Shown one piece after another: positions 53,001 to 61,743 of a stretch of 64,000 bases of DNA. Below the pieces are notes generated by a model that made no database searches, was not told the DNA's origin, and was given only the letters and a program-made list of their open reading frames with translations. Position 1 is the stretch's first letter, and every line of letters begins with the position of its first letter. The stretch comes from Phoebastria nigripes (lineage: Eukaryota; Chordata; Aves; Procellariiformes; Diomedeidae): NCBI GenBank assembly GCA_035582835.1, contig JAYKAV010002766.1, positions 3,850,572 through 3,914,571 on the forward strand. The letters run 5' to 3'. The position numbers and the translations under genes were made by a program.

Positions 53001-56000
53001 GTCAGAAGTGTGCTGTTATTAAATGAACTCCATAGCACTCAACAGCAGAGGGAAGGGATAATTCAGACCATCTAGCACAGCAGGTTCTCACTATTATTGT
53101 AGAAAAGGTAAGTTCAGAGTACTCGCCCCTCTCCACTCTCTCCACTGGGAGCTTATGTTCCAGTCACTTCACAAAACTAAAAACCACACACCAAAAGTTA
53201 GATTGCCAACGCATCCTTTCATAGATAACAGATGTTTTACGAACTTATCTAAAAATATAAATTATTAGCTTCTCAATCATTCCTCTCGCACACAAAGCAA
53301 AAAGAAAACTTCCTTGTGATTCTTAGTGATTTGTATTTACCTGGGCATCAATAACATATATTAGAGCACCTGTTCCTCTGAAGATCATCTCATAATCAAA
53401 CGTTGGATCAAAAAAGTCCATCTGTCCAGGAAAATCCCATATTTGGAAATTCACAAATGAACTGTTGGAAATATCGTCTTTGTAGATCTTGTTGGTACTT
53501 TCCAAGAACAGAGTCTCATTGGGAGACATTTTGTGAAACACCACCTGTTAAAAGAACACAAATAATAGTCTCAACTTTATCTTATTAGAAGAGATTGGTA
53601 AAACTTCTGTGACTTGAATCTTACAAATAGGTTTGTCCATTCTAAAGTGTACAGTTTCCTTTTGGTAAATAGAGAGCTTCCTGCATCAGCTAAGGAAATA
53701 ACCTACCCTCAACCAGAACCAAGCAACCAAATACAGTTAAACATTTTCACAAGTCTAAATAACACTACTGCCTAAAGACACAGACATCCCAGTTACTCTT
53801 TCTTCCTTGCAAGTCTAACGCAGTATTTTCAAATTCTGCTATATTAGCCAATTCAGATCTGGTATAAAGCCTCTGTGTTAATTAAGCAACTGCAAGCTTT
53901 TAAGAACTGTTCCTTTCCAGTCTTAGAAATTTCTAAAGGAAACTTTGATTTTAGTCTGGTGTCAAGTGTTACGACACAATATAATCAGACTGTTCCTAAA
54001 CTACAATAAAAATGCACAATAACAACATCTCAGTTTGAGAGACCCGAATAGCTAGGTAGTTTGCCATCTATTAACAACTGAATTATATTTGCTGACCCTC
54101 TCCTTTCAAGTAATGATCAAAGAAATGATCAAAGCTTTCATGCTAGTTGGTAAACGGTTTAGCTGCAGTGATGAAAAACATACTCATTGCTAGTACTCAA
54201 AAAGCCCCGCTGCGATTTTAGCCCTTCCCTGAAAAAATAGAACTAGCATGTAACCCCACAGCAAAGCAGCCTGCAGCAAAAGCAGTCAGTTTCACAGCGA
54301 ACATTGCACTAAAGCAACTCAACAGTACATTACAAAAGTTACTGCAAACATAAGGTGGTCGAATGCTAGGACTGCAAAAAGAAAGATGTTTCCTATATAG
54401 CACTTGGTAATTTTTTTTTTTGTTTTTAATGTTTCACAGTTACAGAAGTCATCCATTAAAGAGACCTAGTGCAACAATCTCTGTCAAAAAAACTGCAAGA
54501 AAAACAACTCCACATGCAGCGTAGTTAATGGATTGTTTAGTGAGGTTCAAAGTAGTAAGTCAGCCTAGATTTTTAAGACCAAGGGAAAAAAAATTCAGTT
54601 CATCAAGGCAAATGTTTGAGGAGGCCAGGATATAAACGAGGTTTTAAACAGCAGGACATTTGTATGGAAAAGTAAGAACAGTTCTAGATACGTAGCAGCT
54701 GTATTGCAAGGACTAGAAATTCCTCAGGGTTTGCAGCAGAGTTTTAAAGCATTCTGAAATCAAGGTTCCTTCTTTGGAACTCAGCATCTCCCACAGGGAG
54801 CAGGATAGAATTAGTGAATCCAGTTTAAAGCAGATGAGTCTCTGAGAAGCAATGCCATCATCCCCCTTTTCCCGCCTTCCCAAAGCAGCATGTTTCATCG
54901 GACTGATGTTCCCCATCTGTTTTTTACACTAATAGGGGAACCAGGACACAGTTTTCATCAAATTCCATTTCTATCACCTAGCATCTACCCCCACTCTTAC
55001 TTGCTTTACACAGCTTCAATGAAACAAATAAAAAGGCTGTGGAAGCATCTGATGGGAAGCATGCAGCTAACACTGATGCCAAGCAATTTTGACTAGGCAT
55101 GTGCAGGCAGAGCAGACAAAGCTAGTAAAATCCTAAGAATCTGCTGAGTTTCCTCACTACGGCTTTTATCATTCCCAAGTGTTCCTTTTATACCTTCAAT
55201 ATCCAACGATCTCATTGACGTCCTGGCAGACTTCCTGCTTTTACTGTATTTTAAGAACTTTTCACTGTCAGCTTGAGCACTCTTAGCAGTACACTCTTTC
55301 AGATTTTTTTTTTATCCCTCTGAATTTCCCATTCACATCTGACCTGCCACGACCTCTGAGTTTTCAGGATTTTTTTTTTATTTCCTGACGTGTCAACATT
55401 TTCTCAACAATAACTTCTCTACAGCGGCACTTGGTTTTATTTTTTAATTACAGCAGTTAAGCTGCACTCCTGATGCAGTAGTTCTGAACCACCTCCATGT
55501 TTTTGGACTGCCCTTTTCTTTGTTTGTTTTTTTAAACTCACAATTTCTGTCTCAATTTTCAGGTAGTTACCCTTCCTTGGATCTGCGAGCTGAATTTGTC
55601 CAACATGTTCATTCCCACTACCTTAAACTTTGAATGGACTCCCCAGGGAAGCATGCGTTTGTTGGGGTTTTTTTAACAAATCAGAGAACAGCCATATTTG
55701 GAATTTCACTTCCAGCCAAAATGTTGGCCTGATCCATACAAACAAAAATTTCCCAGACCACCAAACAATAATCCTATACATCAAGTCACAAGCATGACTT
55801 CCACAACATCCCTACTACAAGAGCTTATGAAAAAATATAACCTGCCACCGCAAGACACCTTATCGAGTACATTGTAGCAACACCTACAAACTGCAAGAAG
55901 AATGTCTAAGGCAGAAATTGCAAGTTGCTGAGAAAGTAACAAATGTAGGATAGTGTCCCTTTTTTTTGACACTTTGTCTGCAAACATGAATAACTGGTTT

Positions 56001-59000
56001 GTAGCTGAGAAATCTACATCCTTTTCCTCAGAAGGGAAACAACAACCAGAGCCAGAACTCTTCTCAGAATCTTCACAGTGCAAGTAACCCAAAGGGAAGA
56101 ACCCTTCACGGGGAGTCGTCCCAAGCCACCATGAAGCATGCCTCAATGGAGTCTGTACAGCCGAAGCAGGCAGTTTGCCCTTCATAAACAACCAGCCTCC
56201 CCACTGCAGCACAGGCTCATTCTGCACACAAAAATAGGCACCTTTACCTATAAGTCCAAATGCAGAATGGGTTTTCAAACTCCTTTTTTTTTCCAGTCAT
56301 AGTAAACCCCTTTTTTTTCTTGAGGTAATATTAGACTATTTCTATTGCCCTGATGTCCAGAAAGGAATTTGCACAGGCAGATGGAAGGAGGTCCCTGAAA
56401 AGAGAGAGAAAAGGTATGGTATTGCAAGATGGTGTTGAGAATCTACTAATTGGAAGCGAGCAGCTGCTTCACAGGTAACAATGAAAAGCAACTTCCAAAG
56501 GATTCCCCAACAGCAGTAAGACGTACAACTGTTTTGTCATTTTCATGCTTTCCAGAATCTTTGCTTTAATTCTGTGGATTTCTTAAGCTGCTGTAATGAA
56601 TGAGATGGTCTCAGAAGTAGCAGCTGTCTTTTTTTCCAGAGGAGAGATTTGAGGGATGTAGGGTGACAAAGGAAGAGAGTAAGTACAGCAAAAGGAAGAC
56701 AAGACAGACAAAGTTTTTAAAGAAATTCACTAGTTATTAGGAGCATTACATTACATCTTGCTGTAAGATTTTCTAAGTATTAGAGCGTGCTACAGAAGCA
56801 CGACACACAGCTGTTTCTGACTCCCTACTCCCCCAGTTCACTTCATTTATTTAGCACCTTTAAAGAAAAATGGGTATAAATGAAAGGTTTACATCAGCTC
56901 CAAACAAGCTGCTGCTTTAGGTTCCACCACACACACAAATTCCTCCCCCAATAATATATATTTATGCTAATCTTATGAAGGCAGAGCAGCAAGTCTGGTG
57001 ACCATGACAAAAAAAAAAAAACAAAACCAAACAAACAAAAACAACACCAACCCAACAAAACCAAACAAAAACAAAAAAACACCACCACAAAACAAAACAC
57101 CACACCACACACCAAACCAAACCCACACACCCAAAAAAACCCAAAATCAGGTACTCTGAACTCTTTTCAGGGTCCTATTACATAAGGACAGCACAGTAAG
57201 TCCAGTTACACAAGGCATAGGTCTGCACAAAAATTTGTTTTATAAACTGAAGCAATCGTCACATTCCCAAAATCTTCTAACCTCAATTTGCTACTGAACA
57301 TTCACAGGTTATACTAGTATGGAAAATCCAATTGTCCAAAGGAAAAAAAGAGTTCCTCCCCAGCACCATCATTTTTTCTTTTGAGAGAGGCCTCCTGTTA
57401 ATATTGCTCTCAGTAGAAGGCTAGAATGGTTTAATAATTCATGGTTTTCACACAAATTTCTACATTCCCACAAAGCCAATACTTTTCCCCAATACAGTGT
57501 TTATCGTGCATACCCCTTCTCTCTGGCAAGGTGATCAACAACTAGCGCCCAGACAGAAGGGTTGGGTCTGGTTATGACCATTTTTGGACTAGACAGATCT
57601 AAGAGCAGGGACACCGTTGAAGAGAAACTTCTTCATACTCCAAGAGTGTCTCAAATTATTGCCACAGTTAGTTCGCTCAGGCAGCAGCACAATGAGCTCC
57701 TAGGTAACAGAACCACAGCTTCTAATTCCCAAGCCAGATCGGCAACCGATCAGCAAAAGATAAATTCTATGTCCTCTTATTGCATACTCAACATCACACT
57801 GTTCCTTTCCTGTACAACTACTTGAATGGGTCCTCAGAGAACTGATGGTCATAAAAAAAAAAAAAAAAAGTCCAAAAGCTGTATCTATCAATTGACTTGT
57901 AAAGTCTTAAAATCTAGCTGCAATTTGGAGTTACTGCTTCCCTCTAGCTTTTAGGGTTCACTTTTTTCAACTGTGGGTAATACAATAAGATCGCTAATGA
58001 GAGTCTACAATGAGTGCCATTCACATGACTAAACACTTAGAAAAAGACTGTCAGTGCAATCACTGCATTTACACATACAGTGGGGGCATTAGGCCTAAAT
58101 AATGGGGAATAACTGGAAAGACTGAGAAGCAGTGACAGCCCAGTCTGCCACTGTATTTCAGAATAGCACAATGGAAAAAATTTCTCACTAACAGATATGG
58201 CACCTTTTGCAAACCTTGTCAAAAGAAAGGCAAGCCTACAGCAAAAGATAGGAGTCTTCAGACTACCGTTGAGAACTCATTGGTCTAGTACAGTCTATGG
58301 ATTACCAAGTAGTCTGCATAAGATGGCTAAAAGAAACAGATTCATACCTGCTATACTGCAATGTCCAAAAAAGGCTTCTCTGCATAAAATCTTTACAGAA
58401 ATCTCTGAAGGATTCCACACTTGCATTTGAAGAAAGTTTGAGGCCCCTAAGTCTAGAGCTTGAGAACCACCGCATTTCACTAGTAACCATAAAAATATCA
58501 CCTAAAAACTTCATAATAGGGACTGCAAATACAAAACTTGCACTGAAGAACAAGCATCATTCTTAGCGCTACACTTCTCTTGAGCTACGTGGCAAATGAA
58601 AATAGTCAGTTTTGTCTTATTTTTATTAAGAAACACTAGCAACTTCACAAAGCTACCAACAAACCTAAGGCACTGAAACTGTTTTATTTCCTCCTCGACC
58701 AGCGACTATCGTTTGCTCAGTCTAGCGTACCAAAGAAAACTAGAGGCTGCCTTTCTGCTCATACAAAAGCAGAAGTCTCTTTCAAAGGATCAAACGGCAG
58801 AACAACGCTCAAGTCTTCTTCCGACCGGAAGCGCTAGCTAAACACCACACACCTGTACCGCTCACGGTGCTTTCGGATCCGTAAGAAAACACCTCATGAT
58901 AAATTTCACACCAGTATCTTCACTTTTTATTTTGAAGCGTTAACGTGAAGAACTACAAAGGCTACAACCGATGCTACACAACCTTCCTCTCCAGGGCAAA

Positions 59001-59416
59001 TGATCGGAGGCCGTTCTGGGAAGTAAGCGCCTTTAAGCAGGAGGAGCCTCCCCTCGCTCCAACTTCGCCACATGCGCCCACATTAAAAAGCAGAAATTGC
59101 CTAAACAGCAACACAGAAAGGAGAAAGGGAGCCGCCGGCTGCCCCTCACCTTCTGGATGGAGGACTTCCCGCTGCGCCGCAGCCCCATAAGCAGGATCCG
59201 CGGCTTGGAGTCCGCCCCGCCCGCGCCGCCGCCGGGCCCGCCCGCGCCGCCGCCGGGCCCGCCGGGCCCTGGGCCTCCCTCCAGCTCCGCCTCCTCCTCC
59301 TCCTCCCCGTAGCCGAAGTCCTTGGGGAACGAGTCCGCAGCCCCGAAGCTACCCCCCACCAACGCCGGCTCCTCAGCCGTGCCTGCCGCGCCCGCCCCGC
59401 CGAACTGCAGCGCCAT
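46923..59416 (-). CDS. RRAGC: RRAGC, Ras-related GTP-binding protein C (7 coding exons)
   Basis: Coding join on the minus strand: 59416-59150, 53544-53341, 52618-52419, 51539-51425, 49890-49748, 48246-48098, 47074-46923, giving 1230 nt and 409 residues. RagC pairs with RagA or RagB on the lysosome and, when GDP-loaded, helps recruit mTORC1 to Raptor in response to amino acids. The G domain shows the P-loop GLRRSGKSS (78-86), the switch II DFPG (126-129) and HKVD (188-191), followed by the C-terminal roadblock domain. All introns are GT-AG and the phases agree. The start at 59416 (MALQFGG) matches the family's N-terminus; an in-frame ATG at 59527 lies among promoter motifs and is less likely. 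The length is ten residues above human RagC, largely from a Gly/Pro-rich N-terminal insert. RRAGD is excluded by the N-terminus, the C-terminal tail ([10 protein letters not shown]) and the MYCBP neighbour. Confidence 0.97.
48098..48246 (-). CDS. RRAGC: RRAGC exon 6: roadblock domain
   Basis: 149 nt: one base completing Gly, [10 protein letters not shown] to REESFERK, then one base of the next Gly. Acceptor TTTCTTAG, donor [15 protein letters not shown] here, against ALVCFVREE in RagD (from memory), supports the RagC assignment. Confidence 0.97.
49012..49111. repeat. A-rich tract with many N calls, RRAGC intron 5
   Basis: About 100 bp of A with scattered C and roughly two dozen or more single N calls. 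It extends an A/C-rich low-complexity tract beginning near 48985. The interspersed N calls show unresolved base calls rather than a sized gap; any open frame here is meaningless. Confidence 0.9.
49748..49890 (-). CDS. RRAGC: RRAGC exon 5: start of the roadblock domain
   Basis: 143 nt from [10 protein letters not shown] to VIDVSCIY plus two bases of Gly. Acceptor TTTCTGAAG, donor GTAAGT. It encodes the first strands and helix of the C-terminal roadblock fold used for Rag heterodimerisation and Ragulator contact. Confidence 0.97.
51425..51539 (-). CDS. RRAGC: RRAGC exon 4: end of the G domain
   Basis: 115 nt: one base completing Ser, then [10 protein letters not shown] to NLLNIFIS. Acceptor CATCTCAG, donor GTAAGT. 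It covers the end of the GTPase fold and the linker helix into the C-terminal dimerisation domain. Confidence 0.97.
52419..52618 (-). CDS. RRAGC: RRAGC exon 3: guanine-specificity motif
   Basis: 200 nt from [10 protein letters not shown] to EKLHL plus two bases of the next Ser codon (donor GTGAGT, acceptor GATTTACAG). It contains [15 protein letters not shown] is the NKxD-equivalent whose Asp determines nucleotide specificity. The residues here read NPEMNF and NDDLTDAG, where human has NPDMNF and NDDLADAG (human from memory). Confidence 0.97.
53341..53544 (-). CDS. RRAGC: RRAGC exon 2: switch regions
   Basis: 68 codons from [10 protein letters not shown] to ALIYVIDAQ. Acceptor TTTTAACAG, donor GTAAAT, phase 0 at both ends. 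It carries the switch I region and the [12 protein letters not shown] switch II motif that replaces the Ras-type DTAGQ in Rag proteins. Residues are essentially those of mammalian RagC. Confidence 0.97.
53545..59149 (-). other. RRAGC: RRAGC intron 1 (5.6 kb)
   Basis: Largest intron, bounded by donor GTGAGG and acceptor TTTTAACAG. It contains an A/C-rich tract at about 57008-57145, a poly(A) run at 57852-57869 and one unexplained 165-codon open frame on the gene's own strand at 56278-55781. No nested gene is recognised. Confidence 0.8.
57008..57145. repeat. A/C-rich low-complexity tract in RRAGC intron 1
   Basis: About 135 bp made only of A and C apart from the margins, passing from poly(A) through CAAAA-type to CACACC-type units. 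On the transcribed minus strand it is a T/G-rich run. Confidence 0.85.
59150..59416 (-). CDS. RRAGC: RRAGC exon 1: acidic/Gly-rich N-terminus and P-loop
   Basis: 89 codons ending exactly at ...SSIQK, followed by the donor GTGAGG (phase 0). It encodes the acidic EEEEEAELE stretch, a Gly/Pro/Ala low-complexity segment and the P-loop GxxxxGKS. An exact 21-bp tandem duplication (59216-59236 and 59237-59257) yields two copies of PGGGAGG (residues 54-67). The exon lies inside a CpG island, and sequencing through it is likely to be difficult. Confidence 0.96.
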
Positions 59417-59591
59417 GTCCGCCCACGCCTGCCGCTCTCCAGCCACCAGCGCCCGGCCCAGGGCCTCCTTCTGCTCGTCCAACCCAACCCGACACCACAC
59501 AGCCTTCCTCGGATTGGCTGGCGTCAAGCTCCGCGGCGCCGATTGGCTCAGGAAGGCAGCGGGGTAGGATGGCTCCGGTCAGACGACCCGA

Positions 59592-59617
59592 GTCACCTGA
59601 CGGCGCCACCGCACGTG
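59592..59617. promoter_or_regulatory. RRAGC: Pair of CLEAR-like E-box elements
   Basis: GTCACCTGAC differs by one base from the palindromic CLEAR consensus GTCACGTGAC. Eighteen bp away (centre to centre) is GCACGTGAGC with an intact CACGTGA core. MiT/TFE factors (TFEB, TFE3) bind such sites and are reported to control Rag GTPase genes, chiefly RRAGD. Binding here is inferred. Confidence 0.5.
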
Positions 59618-59830
59618 AGCGGGAGGGGCGGGGCGAGCAGCGGCCCAGCCGCGCGGCTAGGGCGGTACCGGGCGCCGCCGGCAGAGGAGAGACTCGCCGC
59701 AGCCCCGGGGCAGCCAGCACGCGGCACCCCCAGGCCCCGCGGAGGGCGCCCCGTGCCCGGCCCTGCTGCGGAGACCGGCCGCAGGTACTGCCCCTGCGGG
59801 CGCGCTTCGGCTGCGGCGCAAAAGTAAACG

Positions 59831-61612
59831 TAAACCGAGGCACGGGAGCTCTCGCTAAAGAGGCAATCCCCCTTTCTACGCGAACGTTATCTATGAAGCA
59901 AGGTTCTTCACGTTCTTTAAACAGCCATTAATTTTCTACTGGCATCATTTGTACAGGCAGGCAGCTGGACTGAAGTTTCAACAAATAGTTGTTGTGTCGT
60001 TACAATCCTAATTTAAGGCTTACAAGACCAAACTCTTTTCAGAGGGAAGCAAATGCAATTATGAAAAGCATTAAGTGTGCATTACTGCCCTCACACCCAA
60101 CCTCTCGGCCAAGGAGTCCTTCGTACCCTGTGATGACCTTGACTAAACACCTTACCTGCCTGCTGCTTCTTTGGCGGGACGTGCCCTGAACAGTGTGTAT
60201 TTCTGTCTTCCTCCAGTCACTTACTCACAGCACATGTTCAGCTGTATGACGCATTTTCTCCAGCATTATCCTCTCCCTATTTCCACATGGTGCAACTTAA
60301 TGCTAGGTATATGTTCTAACTTAGAAGTGAGCTTTCTTCTCTCCTTTGTTGCAGAGGGTGGGGCATTTTTTTTTGTTTGGGTTTTTTCAGTGGTTTTTTG
60401 TTTGTTTGTTTGTTCAGGATGGGGGGGGGGTTGTTGTTTTAAAGATTTAACACAGTATTTTCCCCTCATTTACCTCTCCTCAATAATAGGTACAGCAGTA
60501 AGGTAAGCAACCATTACATTCACTAGCCCTTGATTTTAGTACGTTGCCTTTAGCAGAAGTTCTGATCCATCCTACCCGACCTGTAAGACAAGCTGCAAAA
60601 CCCATCCTAGAAACAAAGAAGTTAAACTAATAGCCAGTAGATCTAATACATAAGACAGCTACTACACTTTTTTTCCCCCACCCCTTCCTTTATTTTTCCT
60701 GTCATCAGCGTCCTTTGAAGTACCTAGTTTTAGGATAGGAGACAAATGCAGATCTTTAAAATGTATCTTTTTTGTGGTAAAGGACAACTTTGCATTTCAG
60801 AAGAATTGTGAAGCCGATTCAGGGAAACAGGGGCCATAGAACAGAGAGGCAAAATTAGAAATCACAAGTCACACATACACCCCCCCCTTGGATTTTTCTG
60901 CCCTGCCTAGATTTTCTTTTCCCCCGTTAGATGAATCAGAAAGCAGAACTCTCCACATTGTACTCTTACATGCGCCACTCTAATTACACAGGACATCCAT
61001 TACAAGTAAGAATTATGTCTTTTGTTCATAACTGTCCAGGTGGTATCTGGATCAACTCTCCAAGGCCCAGTTTCTGAAACAGGATCAGACACATGAACTG
61101 CATGGAAACAGGTAAACCTCAGGCAAATTAAAAAGTGTAAGTTCAGTAGGTACTGCATCTCCAACATTGTGCTATGTCCATCACTTAACATAACTATACT
61201 CACTCCTTTTGTGCCCCCCTGAGTAGACAGTTACCCTATCAGCTTCAGTAGAAGTCTAACTTCAGTGCTGAGTACCAACTTAGAGCATACCTTGGAGGTC
61301 CTGCTTTAGTTTACAGTTGGTCCATCTGTGTCACGTCACTCCCCTTCAGTTAAAAGAAAACCTAGAGAGAGATCAGCAGCTTAACAGGACCATTGACCAT
61401 GATGCGAAATTTACACAAAGTTGGCAGGCACAGTTATCTACAAGTTAGTCATAACTATCACCTTTCCTCAAACACAGAAAGCAAGAAAGTTGGCCAGTAT
61501 GCTTAAACTCATCAGTTGCTGCTGCAGCTGCACAAAAACAGCTGTACACTCATGATACTGTATTTTTTCTTTCTTTAAGATGATGAGGTTACAAAGTAGA
61601 CATGCAGAGTTC
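59831..61612. other. Spacer between RRAGC and MYCBP
   Basis: About 1.8 kb with no gene recognised. It contains a T/G-rich run and a G10 tract at about 60366-60430 and unique AT-rich sequence elsewhere. Confidence 0.6.
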
Positions 61613-61640
61613 AAAAAAAAAAAAAAAAAAAAAAAAAAAA
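61613..61640. repeat. Poly(A) tract, 28 bp (U-run downstream of the MYCBP poly(A) signal)
   Basis: Uninterrupted A28 on the plus strand, so T28 on the MYCBP strand, beginning 24 nt past the AATAAA. It could serve as a U-rich downstream element. Confidence 0.8.
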
Positions 61641-61663
61641 GGACTGCAGTTCTCAGGAAGCCC

Positions 61664-61669
61664 TTTATT
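61664..61669 (-). terminator. MYCBP: Candidate MYCBP polyadenylation signal AATAAA
   Basis: TTTATT on the plus strand, 30 nt past the MYCBP stop codon, followed at 24-51 nt by a T28 run on the transcript strand. If used, the 3' UTR would be only about 50 nt. A more distal site is possible. Confidence 0.5.
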
Positions 61670-61698
61670 AAGTCAAGGCATTAAAGGAGAAACTACTG

Positions 61699-61743
61699 TT
61701 ATTCACCATGCTTCTCGTCTTGAGGTGGTTCATACTGAGCCAG
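61699..61743 (-). CDS. MYCBP: MYCBP (AMY-1) last coding exon, partial gene
   Basis: After the acceptor ATCCACAG come 14 codons and TAA: LAQYEPPQDEKHGE. The first eight residues equal the C-terminus of MYCBP, a small (about 103-residue) c-MYC-binding and AKAP-associated protein; the last residues differ from human (QEEKRAE, from memory). The phase is 0. The short match gains weight from its position directly upstream of RRAGC on the same strand, where I recall MYCBP in human. The other exons were not found in the remaining 2.2 kb and presumably lie beyond the right edge. The residues encoded are the end of a C-terminal coiled coil. Confidence 0.88.
   Translation of the reverse strand: MAQYEPPQDEKHGE

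Larger units (their letters stand above)
59150..59830. promoter_or_regulatory. RRAGC: RRAGC CpG-island promoter
   Basis: CpG-dense block covering exon 1 and about 400 bp upstream of the start codon. Two ATTGG boxes (CCAAT on the gene strand) lie at 59513-59517 and 59542-59546. Further upstream are GTCACCTGAC (59592-59601), the E-box CACGTG (59612-59617) and the GC box GGGGCGGGGC (59625-59634). No TATA box is seen. It may also fire divergently, but no gene is recognised on the plus strand. Confidence 0.85.

Noticed and set aside
46923..59416. RRAGD instead of RRAGC
   Set aside because: The N-terminus, residues such as ALVCILREE and the THNGTPRNA tail are RagC-type, and MYCBP is the upstream neighbour.
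59417..59527. In-frame upstream ATG extending RagC by 37 residues
   Set aside because: No such extension is known in the family, the segment includes a CCAAT box, and the 59416 start matches other RagC N-termini.
59543..59931. Plus-strand open frames divergent from RRAGC
   Set aside because: They lie in promoter CpG-island sequence, are Arg/Pro/Ala-rich and match no gene; at most they are promoter-upstream transcripts.
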